Assembly (NCBI RefSeq): GCF_900143185.1
Contig: NZ_FSRQ01000003.1
Span: 186,001-250,000, forward strand
Reading direction: 5' to 3'
Origin: Chryseobacterium scophthalmum
GTDB taxonomy: Bacteria > Bacteroidota > Bacteroidia > Flavobacteriales > Weeksellaceae
DNA length: 64,000 nucleotides
In this document: positions 25,491 through 34,900 of the stretch, one piece after another
Position numbering within the stretch: position 1 is the first letter of the stretch
Layout: each line of letters begins with the position of its first letter
The notes under the pieces: model-generated
What the model was told of the DNA's origin: nothing
The model's database searches: none
The model's input: only the letters and a program-made list of their open reading frames with translations
Program-made: the position numbers and the translations under genes

Positions 25491-28400
25491 ATGAAAAAAT
25501 TTTTACTAACGTGCATGTTGGCTCTAACCGCTGGAGCTTATGCACAGGTAGGACCTCCTTCAGCTGTAAACCCAAATGCCAATAATGGTTATGGTTTTGC
25601 ACAATCTTCAGGAACCTACACACCACTTTCGGCAGGCCGAACTATTTGGCAATCTGGATCGGCTCTTTCAACCGATGGTATTTCCAGTTTGGTGACAATA
25701 CCATCTTTTAAGTATAACGGGAAGACGTATAATTCTGTTTTTATTAGTAATAATGGGTTTATCACTTTTGGTACAACGCCTAGCTTAGCAACCACCACTA
25801 CAGGTCTATCAGCTGATACGTCTGCTCCAAATACTATAGAAGGTGCAATTGCTGGTTTTTCGGCCAATTTAGTGAATGCGAATACAACAACTTCTGAAAT
25901 TGCTTATGAGACGGTAGGTTCTAAATTTGTAGTACAATTTACTGATCTAAAATTAAGCGGAGGTTCTGCTGCTCAACTACTTAATTTTCAAATTCAATTG
26001 AATTCATCAAATAATTCAATTGCTATTGTTTATGGAACTTGTGCTTCGGGAAGCGCAAATGCAACAGGGCAGATTGGATTAAAAGGTGCAGAGGCTTCTG
26101 ATGTTAACAATAGAGTAGGAACTGATTGGACCTCAACAGCCGTTGGTACAGCAGCTACATCAATTGTAACATTAGGGACTACCGGTGGAACAACAATACC
26201 AGCATCTGGACTAACGTTTACCTATAGCCCAGGAACGTGGATTGCTGCTCCAACTACATATGCAACAATTCCTTTTACTGAAAATTTTTCTACTTGGGCA
26301 AATGGAAATTCAACACTAGATTTACCTAACGCATCATATTGGAGAACTTGGCCATCTAGAGGTGATAACTCTTGGAGGCAAAGTGATATTTCTTTAAGTG
26401 GATTTACTTCAGCTTCGGGTTGGAACTCAGTCGGTGGAACCGCAACAGTAGCTTCTCCGGCTACAGAGCCTACGGCACGATTTCATTCTTATAACTGTTT
26501 ATATGTTTCTGGATATATGGATTTATACGTAAATCTTTCTGGAAGTTCTGGTGATAGGCTTTTAACATTTAATTATATTAACCCTACAGGCTCGGATGTT
26601 TTACAAATTCAATTATCTACAGATGGTGGAAGTACTTTTACTAATATTGGTTCTCCTTTAGGAGTTCAGGCTGCATGGGCTACAAAAGATTTTGTTTTAC
26701 CTTCAACAAGTAGTACAGCAATTTTAAGATTTTTAGCAACCGGAGATAATGGTAGTGATGATATCTATGTAGATAATGTAAATATAACAATTAATACTAC
26801 TCCTCCTGCTTGTACAACTATCACGGCTCCTCTTAATAATGCTACTGGAGTTGTTATTACTCCCACAATAACTTGGGCTTCATCTGTGGGTACATCTTCG
26901 TATAAAATAAATTTAGGAACAATTCCTGGAGGTACTGATATTCTTAATGGTTTTAATGTAGGGAATGTGCTTACTTATACTATACCTACCGCAACTCCAC
27001 TATTGTATGGTAAATTGTACTATGTAACAATTTTACCTACAAATGCAAACGGTACAGCTACAGGATGTACGGAATTTTCTTTTACAACCAAAAACTTAAA
27101 TTGTCCTTCTGTGACTGCTCCTGCATCAGCTGCGACGGGGGTCTCAACTACTCCTACATTTACATGGAGTACTGTAACAGATGCTACTGGATATAAACTT
27201 ACCATAGGTACTACTGCCGGTGGTAATAATGTACTGAATGCTTTTGATCTTGGAAATGTTACAACGTATACATTGCCAACACCATTAGCAATCGGGACAA
27301 AATATTTTTATACAATAAATGCTTATAATTCTTACAACTCTTCCTTAAGCTGTACTGAAAGAAACTTTACTACTGCTGGTTGTGCAACTGTGAGTGCACC
27401 TGCTGCTGCTGCGACGGGGGTTTCCGTTACACCTACATTTACTTGGGCTACTGCTGCGGGAGTTACTGGTTATAAATTAACTATTGGAACAACTGTAGGT
27501 GGTAATAATATTTTAAATGCATTTGATGTAGGCAATGTGACTACTTATACATTGCCAACGTCTTTGGCATTAGGAACAAAGTATTATTATACATTGAATA
27601 GTTATGATGCTTCAAACACTACTGCAGGATGTACTGAGAGAAACTTTACTACTATTACTGCATGCCCTACTGTGAGTGCACCAGCTTCTGCTGCTACGGG
27701 AGTTTCTGTTACACCTACCTTCACTTGGGCTACAAATGCAAATGCAACAGGATATAAGATTACAATTGGAACAACTTCGGGTGGAAATGATGTATTAAAT
27801 GCCTTTGATGTAGGTAATGTTCTTACCTATACTTTACCGACTCCTCTGAACAATGGTGTAAAATATTTTTATACTATCAGTGGATATAATGCGACAAGTA
27901 CATCTTTAGGATGTTCTGAAAGAAATTTTACAACTGTAGTTACTTGTTTTACACCTACTGCTTTGGCAATAACTGGTTCAGGTATTACAACATCTGGAGC
28001 TACGGCAACTTGGACTGCTCCTTCTACAGTTCCATCTAACGGTTATGAGGTATATTATAGTGCTTCGAGTACAGCTCCTACATTTACAACTCCTTTAAAT
28101 GCTACAAACTCTGTAACGTCTTCAACAACTTCTGCGTCAATAAGTGGATTATCTCCTTCTACATCATATTATGTATGGGTAAGATCAGTTTGTAGTGGTC
28201 CAGACAGAAGTTCGTGGACATCTTTGGTATCATTTGTTACATTGTGTCAACCACCAGCTTTACTTTCTACTACAGGAGCAACAGTTTGTCCTAATACTTC
28301 AGCTACCCTTTCCGCAACAGCAGATGCGGGAGCAATAATTAATTGGTATAATGGAATGAGTGGTGGTGCTTCTGTGGGAACAGGTACTAGTTTTACTACA

Positions 28401-29210
28401 CCAGTTTTATCGACAACTACAACTTATTATGCAGATGCATCATATGTAAATAATTCAGCAGGGCAAGCAAGAGCAACATATGCGACAGTAAGTGCTACTG
28501 ATGCTTATGATTATGGATTAGTGTTTGATGCTACTAGAGCATTTAGGCTTAACTCTGTTAAAGTTTTCTTAGAGAGAAATGCTACGACTAACTTAGTTGT
28601 TAATTTAACTAATAGTACAGGAACTGTACTTCAAACTATAACTATTCCTGCAGCAAACTTACCTACTGGTGGAACAACAACTACTCCTGTGAGCTATACA
28701 ATTGTTTTAGGATGGGATATTAATGTTGGTACTGGCTATAGATTGATGGCAAATTCTGGTCCTTATATGATAAGAGAGAGTTCTTTGGGAGGGTTTCCTT
28801 ATTCTCTTGGAACTGCTGGAAATATTACTTCAGGGTATATTTCAGGTATTAGCACTTCATATTATTACTTCTATAGTTGGGATGTAACCACTACATGTAC
28901 TTCTTCGCCAAGACAATCAATTGTAGCAACGGTTGATGCTACTGGGTGTCCTAGTTTAGCTACCGGTGAAGTTATTGCAAATAAAAATAATGTTAAAGCT
29001 TATCCAAATCCATTTACAGATGTTCTGAATATTTCAGACGTATCAAATGTGAAATCTATCTCAGTAATAGATATCTCTGGTAAATTGGTTAAAACTTTTG
29101 ATAAACCAGAATCTACACTTCATTTAGGAGGATTAAATTCAGGAATGTATTTAGTTGTTCTGAATATGAAAGATGGTTCTAAGCAAACGATTAAAGCAAT
29201 TAAAAAATAA
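25491..29210 (+). CDS. Large T9SS-exported adhesin-like protein with Ig/FN3-type repeats
   Basis: A 1239-residue secreted protein with signal peptide MKKFLLTCMLALTAGAYAQ. Residues ~20-255 form an N-terminal beta domain common in T9SS cargo (SVFISNNGFITFG). A lectin-like or MAM-like segment follows (about 265-435). Four tandem modules of 93-97 residues lie at 26811-27944; each starts with Cys and carries ATGV--TPTFTW, GY--TIGTT-GGN and CTERNFTT. Next are a fibronectin type III domain (TWTAPSTVPSNGYEVYYS), an Ig-like domain (CPNTSATLSATA) and a further beta domain. The last ~75 residues are the type A T9SS sorting domain. It may act in adhesion or as a binding scaffold. The ligand is unknown. 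Confidence 0.9.
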   Translation: MKKFLLTCMLALTAGAYAQVGPPSAVNPNANNGYGFAQSSGTYTPLSAGRTIWQSGSALSTDGISSLVTIPSFKYNGKTYNSVFISNNGFITFGTTPSLATTTTGLSADTSAPNTIEGAIAGFSANLVNANTTTSEIAYETVGSKFVVQFTDLKLSGGSAAQLLNFQIQLNSSNNSIAIVYGTCASGSANATGQIGLKGAEASDVNNRVGTDWTSTAVGTAATSIVTLGTTGGTTIPASGLTFTYSPGTWIAAPTTYATIPFTENFSTWANGNSTLDLPNASYWRTWPSRGDNSWRQSDISLSGFTSASGWNSVGGTATVASPATEPTARFHSYNCLYVSGYMDLYVNLSGSSGDRLLTFNYINPTGSDVLQIQLSTDGGSTFTNIGSPLGVQAAWATKDFVLPSTSSTAILRFLATGDNGSDDIYVDNVNITINTTPPACTTITAPLNNATGVVITPTITWASSVGTSSYKINLGTIPGGTDILNGFNVGNVLTYTIPTATPLLYGKLYYVTILPTNANGTATGCTEFSFTTKNLNCPSVTAPASAATGVSTTPTFTWSTVTDATGYKLTIGTTAGGNNVLNAFDLGNVTTYTLPTPLAIGTKYFYTINAYNSYNSSLSCTERNFTTAGCATVSAPAAAATGVSVTPTFTWATAAGVTGYKLTIGTTVGGNNILNAFDVGNVTTYTLPTSLALGTKYYYTLNSYDASNTTAGCTERNFTTITACPTVSAPASAATGVSVTPTFTWATNANATGYKITIGTTSGGNDVLNAFDVGNVLTYTLPTPLNNGVKYFYTISGYNATSTSLGCSERNFTTVVTCFTPTALAITGSGITTSGATATWTAPSTVPSNGYEVYYSASSTAPTFTTPLNATNSVTSSTTSASISGLSPSTSYYVWVRSVCSGPDRSSWTSLVSFVTLCQPPALLSTTGATVCPNTSATLSATADAGAIINWYNGMSGGASVGTGTSFTTPVLSTTTTYYADASYVNNSAGQARATYATVSATDAYDYGLVFDATRAFRLNSVKVFLERNATTNLVVNLTNSTGTVLQTITIPAANLPTGGTTTTPVSYTIVLGWDINVGTGYRLMANSGPYMIRESSLGGFPYSLGTAGNITSGYISGISTSYYYFYSWDVTTTCTSSPRQSIVATVDATGCPSLATGEVIANKNNVKAYPNPFTDVLNISDVSNVKSISVIDISGKLVKTFDKPESTLHLGGLNSGMYLVVLNMKDGSKQTIKAIKK
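26811..27944 (+). repeat. Four tandem in-frame modules inside the adhesin gene
   Basis: Modules start at 26811, 27102, 27381 and 27663, with lengths of 291, 279, 282 and 282 nt. The last three are most alike (ATGVSVTPTFTWAT shared). The first has diverged. Confidence 0.85.
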
Positions 29211-29233
29211 AAATTTTAATTATTAATATTTAG

Positions 29234-29264
29234 ATAGCGGCTTCAATGGCCGCTATTTTTTTTG
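29234..29264 (+). terminator. Terminator of the first adhesin gene
   Basis: The stem ATAGCGGC / GCCGCTAT is followed by a run of eight T, 23 nt past the stop. Confidence 0.8.
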
Positions 29265-29494
29265 AATAATAAATTAACTAAACTAAAAATAATATATCAT
29301 TATTTAATTTATTAGTATTTCTAAATTATGGATGTTTATGTATTAAGGTAATTGTACTTTTTTTTGTTAATTCAATAAATTAATTTGAAATAAATGCTAT
29401 TTTTTTTATTTATTTTAAAACAAAAAGCGGTGAAAATTATTGATTTTACATTGGTATGTTGTAATTTTATGAGTAATTAATAAATTATGTTATT

Positions 29495-31735
29495 ATGAAA
29501 AAAGTTTTATTTACATGTATGATGGTATTTGGTATATTGTCATCAGCACAAATTTCTTACACTTACGGATGGGAACCTACTGGGGATGGGTCTTGGACTT
29601 CTAGTGGTTCTTCTGGATGGTTTGATAGATCAGAAACGACACCATGTAGTGGAACAGCAAGTATGAGGGCAAATAATTATTACAATGCCTCTTCTTACTT
29701 GGTGTCTCCTGCGTTAACAGGAACAAATGGCGGGGATTTAAATGTTAGTTTTGCTTATAAAGTTACCGAATATTCTAGTAATGGTACAGGTGCTTCGCTA
29801 GCTGATTTAGGAGTCATAAAATTAGATTGGGCAACTTCGACAACAGGGCCGTGGACAACGGCTTATACGATAGATAATACAAACCATGTCGTATCTGCAT
29901 CTTGTGCTACTAAAACAGCTACTATTACTGGTCTACCGGCTTCTGGAAATTTGTTTATTAGGTTTGAAGCAAAATCAGGGCTCGATACATCAGATAACTA
30001 TGTCTATTTTGATGATATTAATATAACTCAAGGTGCTGCACCATCTTGCCCAAGTCCGGGTTCTGTAGTTTTATCTTCATTTACGGCAAACTCAGCTTCT
30101 GTTTCGTGGACAGCTCCGGCTACAGCTCCCGCAAGTGGCTATCAGGTTTATTATAGCACTACAAATACTGCACCTACAGCTTCCACAGTTTTGAATGCTA
30201 CCAACTCTGTGTCTTCAGCTACAGCCTCTGCTAATATTCCTGGTTTATCTGCTAATACAGCATATTATGTCTGGGTAAGATCATCTTGTTCTACTACGGA
30301 TAAAAGTATTTGGATAGGGCCTGTAAATGTGTATACGGGTTATTGTTTGCCATCTACTACAAATCAGGATTCTTGGATTTCAGATTTTACTTCTACGGGA
30401 GCTACTACCAATATGGCATATTCTTCTACAGCTGGAGGAGCAGGAGGTTATCAGAATTTAACGGCTACCAATAAGATATCAAACTATGCAGGAAGTGTAA
30501 CTCCTATTTCATTAACCGCAGGTGGTCCAACTGTTGGTTTTGCGGTTTGGGTTGATTGGAATAATAACTTAACTTTTGAATCATCAGAAAGTGTATATGC
30601 TACGACTTCTTATGTTACAAGTACCTCTGGTGCAACCATTACAGTTCCCGCTGGAACTGCACTCGGGAATTATAGAATGAGAGTGGTTGTAAATTATAAC
30701 AATAGCGTGCCGTCTGATCCTTGTGAAGCATTTGCAAGAGGTGAATATATCGACTTTACATTTGAAGTGACAGCAGTTCCGTCATGTTTAGTTCCTGCTG
30801 CAGTAGCATCTTCTGCCGTAACAAGTAACTCTGCTACGATTTCTTGGACAGCTCCTACACCAGCTCCAGCAAATGGATATGAGTATTATTATTCTACAAC
30901 TAACTCAACTCCTAATTCAGGAACTGTGATTACAGGTACTTCACAACCTTTAACACTTCTTGCTCCGCTTACTACTTATTATTATTGGGTAAGATCGGTA
31001 TGTTCTTCAAGTTCAGTGAGCACTTGGGCTACAGGTTCGTTTACTACACTCGCTACGCCTCCGGCTAATGATGCTTGTTCTTCAGCAATTGCCTTAACTC
31101 CAGGATTGAACTTTGCTCAGAATCCTTTAATGGGTACAACTGCTGGTTCTACAAACATACCTGCTTTAACGGCTAGTTGTTTATTCACACCAACTAACGT
31201 GGGTGGAAACGTGTGGTATACCGTTGTGGTGCCTGCATCAGGAAGTTTGACTATTGAAACGGCTGCTGTTACCGGTTCTCCATTAACTGATACTGTACTT
31301 TCTGTGTTTACTGGTTGTTCTTCTACAACATCAATTGCTTGTGATGACGATAGTGGTACCGATTCTTTCTCGAAAATTATGTTAACAGGACAAACTCCAG
31401 GAGCTACATTGTATGTAAGTGTATGGAAATACTCAACAGCTACAGATGGAGCTTTCCAGATTTCTGCTTATGATGCAAGTTTATCAACATCAGAAAGTGT
31501 TAAGGCTAAAAATGATATCAAAGTTTATCCAAATCCATTCGCTGATGTATTGAATATTTCAGATGTTAGTAATGTGAAATCTATTTCTGTAATGGATATT
31601 GCAGGTAGATTAGTGAAATCTTTTGATAAACCGGAATCTACACTTCATTTAAGAGGGTTAAATTCAGGAATGTATTTAGTTGTTCTGAATATGAAAGATG
31701 GTTCTAAGCAAACGATTAAAGCAATTAAAAAATAA
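29495..31735 (+). CDS. T9SS-exported surface protein with FN3 and GEVED domains
   Basis: A 746-residue secreted protein with signal peptide MKKVLFTCMMVFGILSSAQ. The N-terminal ~170 residues look like a MAM/jelly-roll adhesion domain (YLVSPALTG, YVYFDDINIT). A fibronectin type III domain follows (SVSWTAPATAPASGYQVYYS), then a GEVED-type domain (GFAVWVDWNNNLTF to EYIDFTFEV), a second FN3 (TISWTAPTPAPANGYEYYYS) and a pre-peptidase-like beta domain (NVWYTVVVPASGSLTIET). It ends in a type A T9SS sorting domain almost identical to that of the upstream adhesin. The two genes are 284 nt apart with a terminator between, so they are separate units. Probably an adhesin or carbohydrate- or protein-binding surface protein. 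Confidence 0.88.
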   Translation: MKKVLFTCMMVFGILSSAQISYTYGWEPTGDGSWTSSGSSGWFDRSETTPCSGTASMRANNYYNASSYLVSPALTGTNGGDLNVSFAYKVTEYSSNGTGASLADLGVIKLDWATSTTGPWTTAYTIDNTNHVVSASCATKTATITGLPASGNLFIRFEAKSGLDTSDNYVYFDDINITQGAAPSCPSPGSVVLSSFTANSASVSWTAPATAPASGYQVYYSTTNTAPTASTVLNATNSVSSATASANIPGLSANTAYYVWVRSSCSTTDKSIWIGPVNVYTGYCLPSTTNQDSWISDFTSTGATTNMAYSSTAGGAGGYQNLTATNKISNYAGSVTPISLTAGGPTVGFAVWVDWNNNLTFESSESVYATTSYVTSTSGATITVPAGTALGNYRMRVVVNYNNSVPSDPCEAFARGEYIDFTFEVTAVPSCLVPAAVASSAVTSNSATISWTAPTPAPANGYEYYYSTTNSTPNSGTVITGTSQPLTLLAPLTTYYYWVRSVCSSSSVSTWATGSFTTLATPPANDACSSAIALTPGLNFAQNPLMGTTAGSTNIPALTASCLFTPTNVGGNVWYTVVVPASGSLTIETAAVTGSPLTDTVLSVFTGCSSTTSIACDDDSGTDSFSKIMLTGQTPGATLYVSVWKYSTATDGAFQISAYDASLSTSESVKAKNDIKVYPNPFADVLNISDVSNVKSISVMDIAGRLVKSFDKPESTLHLRGLNSGMYLVVLNMKDGSKQTIKAIKK

Positions 31736-31758
31736 TTTATATTAAATTTATTTATAAG

Positions 31759-31790
31759 AATAGGCCTGTCAATTGTCAGGTCTATTTTTT
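31759..31790 (+). terminator. Terminator of the second adhesin gene
   Basis: AATAGGCCTG pairs with CAGGTCTATT (one G-T pair) around a short AT centre, then a T run. Confidence 0.7.
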
Positions 31791-31820
31791 GTGTAAAATA
31801 ATCTTAAAGATTAATCAGAA

Positions 31821-31851
31821 AAAAGCTTCCCTTTTTTGGAAAGCTTTTTAT
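31821..31851 (-). terminator. Terminator of the small membrane protein / ion channel unit
   Basis: A hairpin, AAAAGCTTCC with GGAAAGCTTTT (one bulge), lies 15 nt past the minus-strand stop and is flanked by A/T runs. It can work in both directions. Confidence 0.6.
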
Positions 31852-31865
31852 TATTCTGTAAAATT

Positions 31866-32027
31866 TTATTTATCAGGTGTTACTGGTTTAATGTCTCCCG
31901 TATTCATAAGGTCAAAAACTGTCGGGAAAAACAAAACGAGAATAAAATAAATAATAATCATCAATACAACTAAAGCAAATAGAATAAGTACTAAACTATT
32001 GGGCTTATTTTTTTTTTGTGGTTCCAT
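31866..32027 (-). CDS. Small single-span membrane protein, unknown function
   Basis: A 53-residue protein starting at the ATG at 32027 (MEPQKKNKPNSLVL). The longer frame from 32093 overlaps the ion channel gene and adds a poor N-terminus. One strong membrane helix covers about residues 12-38, with a basic N-terminus inside. The tail has the acidic GDIKPVTPDK. The gene begins 44 nt after the channel stop on the same strand, so it is probably cotranscribed and might be an accessory to the channel. No family is recognised. Confidence 0.6.
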   Translation of the reverse strand: MEPQKKNKPNSLVLILFALVVLMIIIYFILVLFFPTVFDLMNTGDIKPVTPDK

Positions 32028-32071
32028 GATTTTGTCGATTTTGGTTAATAGGTCAATTTGTATAAAATCTA

Positions 32072-32899
32072 TTATGCCAATTTCTTGCCACACTGTTTAC
32101 AATACCGTGCATCATCGTCAATATCTTCATTTCCGCATCGGTCGCAGACTAATTCCAAGTTTTGTCTTTTATTCCTCATTTCTGCCGTTACAATTCCTGT
32201 AGGAACCGCAATAATAGAATAACCGGCAAGCATCAAAATAACCGCAAAAAATTTCCCCATCGGAGTAATTGGCGAAACATCACCATAGCCCACCGTTGTT
32301 ACCGTTACTACAGCCCAATAAATAGATTGCGGGATCGTTTCAAAACCAGGTCTTCCACCTTCCACCATAAACATCAGAGAACCAACGATCACGGAAAAAA
32401 TAATTAAGAATAAAAGGAAAATATATATTTTTCTTGAACTGTTCCTTAAAGCTCGTACAATAACAGATCCATCATTCATAAAATCTAACAGGTTGAAAAC
32501 CCTGAAAACACGCAGCATTCTGAGCATTCTGAAGATCAGAAAATATTTGGTGACAGGAAAAAAGAAACTCAGAAAAAACGGAACTAAAGAAAGAAAATCA
32601 ATTATACCAAAAAAGCTGAAAATGTAATGTTTCTTATTTTTTAAAACAGCAATTCTTGCCCAATATTCTGCTGTAAAAAATACAGAGATCACCCATTCAG
32701 AAATGATGAAATAAACGTGGTATTTTTTATCAAGTTTAGGTACGCTTTCCATCATAATAATGAAAGTGCTCACCAAAATAAGCGATAAAAGCGTAATATC
32801 AAACAGTTTTCCGAGTTTTGTATCTGCTCGGTAAATGATCCTAAACAAAAATCTTTTCCAAAGTTTATCTCCAGGAACAAGATTGTGCTCTCTTTCCAT
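32072..32899 (-). CDS. Voltage-gated K+ channel with C-terminal zinc ribbon
   Basis: A 275-residue, six-helix Kv-type channel. The S4 voltage sensor has regularly spaced arginines in FRMLRMLRVFRVFNLL (residues 123-138). The pore has the K+ selectivity filter TVGYGD at 202-207, followed by the S6 helix with the PTGIV gating bend. S1 starts near residue 32. The short cytoplasmic tail ends in a zinc ribbon with C252, C255, C267 and C270 (CDRCG and CKQCG). The family lets K+ pass in response to membrane voltage. The ribbon suggests an extra sensing or assembly module. It is divergent from the NIF3 gene by 59 nt. Confidence 0.93.
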   Translation of the reverse strand: MEREHNLVPGDKLWKRFLFRIIYRADTKLGKLFDITLLSLILVSTFIIMMESVPKLDKKYHVYFIISEWVISVFFTAEYWARIAVLKNKKHYIFSFFGIIDFLSLVPFFLSFFFPVTKYFLIFRMLRMLRVFRVFNLLDFMNDGSVIVRALRNSSRKIYIFLLFLIIFSVIVGSLMFMVEGGRPGFETIPQSIYWAVVTVTTVGYGDVSPITPMGKFFAVILMLAGYSIIAVPTGIVTAEMRNKRQNLELVCDRCGNEDIDDDARYCKQCGKKLA

Positions 32900-32958
32900 G
32901 ATGTGTTTTTTATTTTAACTAAATTATAACTAATTTCGTCACAAACATACAGAATAAA

Positions 32959-34056
32959 ATGACAATTAAAGAAGTAATTTCTATTATAGAAAAACAGATT
33001 GCAATGCCACAGGCGGAAGATTTTGATAATGTAGGACTTCTGTGCGGATTACCTAACCGTATTGTAAGCGGAGTTTTAGTTTGTCATGATGCTTTAGAAA
33101 GTGTGATTGATGAGGCGATTGCCAAAAATTGTAATCTTGTGGTGTGTTTTCATCCTATCATTTTTTCAGGTTTAAAATCTCTTACCGGCAAAAATTATGT
33201 TGAAAGAGCGGTTTTAAAAGCAATTGAAAATAAAGTTGCCATTTATGCTATTCACACCGCTTTTGATAATGATTATTCTGGAGTAAATGCAGGAATTTGC
33301 AATGCTTTAGGGTTAAAAAATTTAAAAATACTTCAACCGAAGAAAAATAATTTAAAGCAGTTAAATGTTTATGTTCCCAGTGATTATTCTGAACAGTTGA
33401 AAGAAGCTCTTTTTTCGGCAGGAGCCGGAAACATCGGTTTTTATGATGAATGTAGTTTTAAAACCAAAGGAAACGGAACTTTCAGACCAATTGAAGGTTC
33501 AAACCCTTTTTCAGGACAGCAGAATGTGAGAGAAAATGCAGATGAAAATATGATTTCTGTAATTTTTGAAGCGTATAAACAACATCAGATTATTGCGGCA
33601 ATGAAAGAAGTGCATCCTTATGAAGAAGTGGTGCACCAGATTTATTCTTTAGATAATGAAAACCAATATTCAGGGTTGGGAATGTATGGTGAATTTGATC
33701 AGGAGATGGATGAAAAAGATTTTCTGAGATTTATTAAAGATAAATTTAATGTTGAGGTGATTAAGCATTCAGAGTTTACAGGTAAAAAAATAAAAAGAGT
33801 AGGGGTTTTGGGAGGTTCCGGAGCAAGCGGAATAAAGTCTGCTCTCGCAAAAAAATGTGATGCATATATCACGGGCGATCTCAAATATCATGATTATTTT
33901 CAGGCAGAATCTAAAATATTGCTTTGTGATGTAGGACATTATGAATCAGAACAATGGGTTGCTCAACAATTATTTGAAATTTTATCACAAAAAATTAGTA
34001 CATTTGCAATCTTAAATTCTAGCGAAAAAACAAACCCAGTAAATTATTTCCTTTAG
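32959..34056 (+). CDS. NIF3-like dinuclear metal-centre hexameric protein
   Basis: A 365-residue member of the NIF3/YbgI/YqfO family, which forms toroidal hexamers with a two-metal site. Metal-ligand motifs are visible: CFHPIIFSG (HxxxxF type) near residue 74, AIHTAFDN near residue 97, and the C-terminal DVGHYESE with its His and Glu. A PII/CutA-like domain of about 110 residues is inserted in the middle (LNVYVPSDYSEQLKEALFSAG to VHQIYSL), as in the longer YqfO type. The biochemical role is unsettled; GTP cyclohydrolase-like activity has been suggested for some members. A coiled-coil gene follows 2 nt later. Confidence 0.93.
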   Translation: MTIKEVISIIEKQIAMPQAEDFDNVGLLCGLPNRIVSGVLVCHDALESVIDEAIAKNCNLVVCFHPIIFSGLKSLTGKNYVERAVLKAIENKVAIYAIHTAFDNDYSGVNAGICNALGLKNLKILQPKKNNLKQLNVYVPSDYSEQLKEALFSAGAGNIGFYDECSFKTKGNGTFRPIEGSNPFSGQQNVRENADENMISVIFEAYKQHQIIAAMKEVHPYEEVVHQIYSLDNENQYSGLGMYGEFDQEMDEKDFLRFIKDKFNVEVIKHSEFTGKKIKRVGVLGGSGASGIKSALAKKCDAYITGDLKYHDYFQAESKILLCDVGHYESEQWVAQQLFEILSQKISTFAILNSSEKTNPVNYFL

Positions 34057-34058
34057 AT

Positions 34059-34835
34059 ATGGCAAATTTAACAGATATTTCAGTTGAAGAAAAATTAAGA
34101 GCTTTATATGATTTACAGATCATAGATTCAAGATTAGACGAGATTCGTAACACAAGAGGAGAATTGCCAATCGAAGTTGAAGATCTTGAAATTGAAATTG
34201 AGGGTCTTGAGACAAGAGCTGAAAAATTTCATGCAGATATTAAAGAGCAGAATGATCAAATCAATACTAAAAATGAGGTGATCAATCATGCAAAAACACT
34301 TATTGATAAATACAAATCTCAACAGGATAGCGTAAGAAACAATAAAGAGTTTGAAGCTTTAGGAAAGGAGATAGAATATCAGGAACTTGAAATTCAGCTT
34401 TCTGAAAAAAGAATCAAAGAATATGGAGCTAAAATAGCTCATAAAGAAGAAACTTTGAATGAGCTGACTACAAAAATCAACGATTTGAAGAATCACCTTA
34501 AATTCAAAAAAGAAGAATTGGAAGGTCTTGTTTCTGAAACTCAGAAAGAAGAAGAATACCTTCTTGAAAAGTCTAAAGAATTTGCTGCTAAAATCGACGA
34601 AAGATTGTTGGCTTCTTATCACAGAATCAGAACAAGCTCTTCTACAGGTTTAGCGGTTGTAGGTCTTGAAAGAGGTGCACCGAAAGGATCATTCTTTACA
34701 ATCCCTCCTCAAAAGCAAATGGAAATTGCTCAGAGAAAGAAAATCATTATTGATGAGCATTCAGGGAAAATCCTTGTAGATGACGAATTGGTAATGGAAG
34801 AAAACGAAAAAATGAAATCAGTAATTAAATTCTAA
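34059..34835 (+). CDS. Coiled-coil protein of the C4 zinc-ribbon family, ribbon cysteines lost
   Basis: A 258-residue protein. Residues ~10-195 form a long antiparallel coiled coil rich in E, K and L (EIEIEGLETRAEKF, KEIEYQELEIQLSEKRIKEY). The C-terminal 55 residues align with the zinc ribbon of the CT398/YscO-like family, where Bacteroidetes homologues have CGGC and CEYCG. Here those places read GAPKGSFF (no Cys) and DEHSG. The protein has no cysteine there, so no zinc ribbon can form, although IPPQKQMEIAQRKKII is kept. It is coupled to the NIF3 gene, an association seen in many genomes. The function is unknown. Confidence 0.88.
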   Translation: MANLTDISVEEKLRALYDLQIIDSRLDEIRNTRGELPIEVEDLEIEIEGLETRAEKFHADIKEQNDQINTKNEVINHAKTLIDKYKSQQDSVRNNKEFEALGKEIEYQELEIQLSEKRIKEYGAKIAHKEETLNELTTKINDLKNHLKFKKEELEGLVSETQKEEEYLLEKSKEFAAKIDERLLASYHRIRTSSSTGLAVVGLERGAPKGSFFTIPPQKQMEIAQRKKIIIDEHSGKILVDDELVMEENEKMKSVIKF

Positions 34836-34857
34836 TTACTCGTTTTTTAAAAATATT

Positions 34858-34890
34858 AATAAGACCGAAATTTTTCGGTCTTATTTTTTT
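34858..34890 (+). terminator. Terminator of the NIF3 / coiled-coil operon
   Basis: The stem AATAAGACCGAAA and its complement are followed by a T run, 23 nt past the stop. Confidence 0.85.
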
Positions 34891-34900
34891 TGATTTGTAA

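Noticed and set aside
34071..34835. Coiled-coil gene considered as a DNA-repair or secretion (YscO) gene
   Set aside because: Only the coiled coil and a decayed ribbon are seen, with no SMC heads or secretion neighbours.
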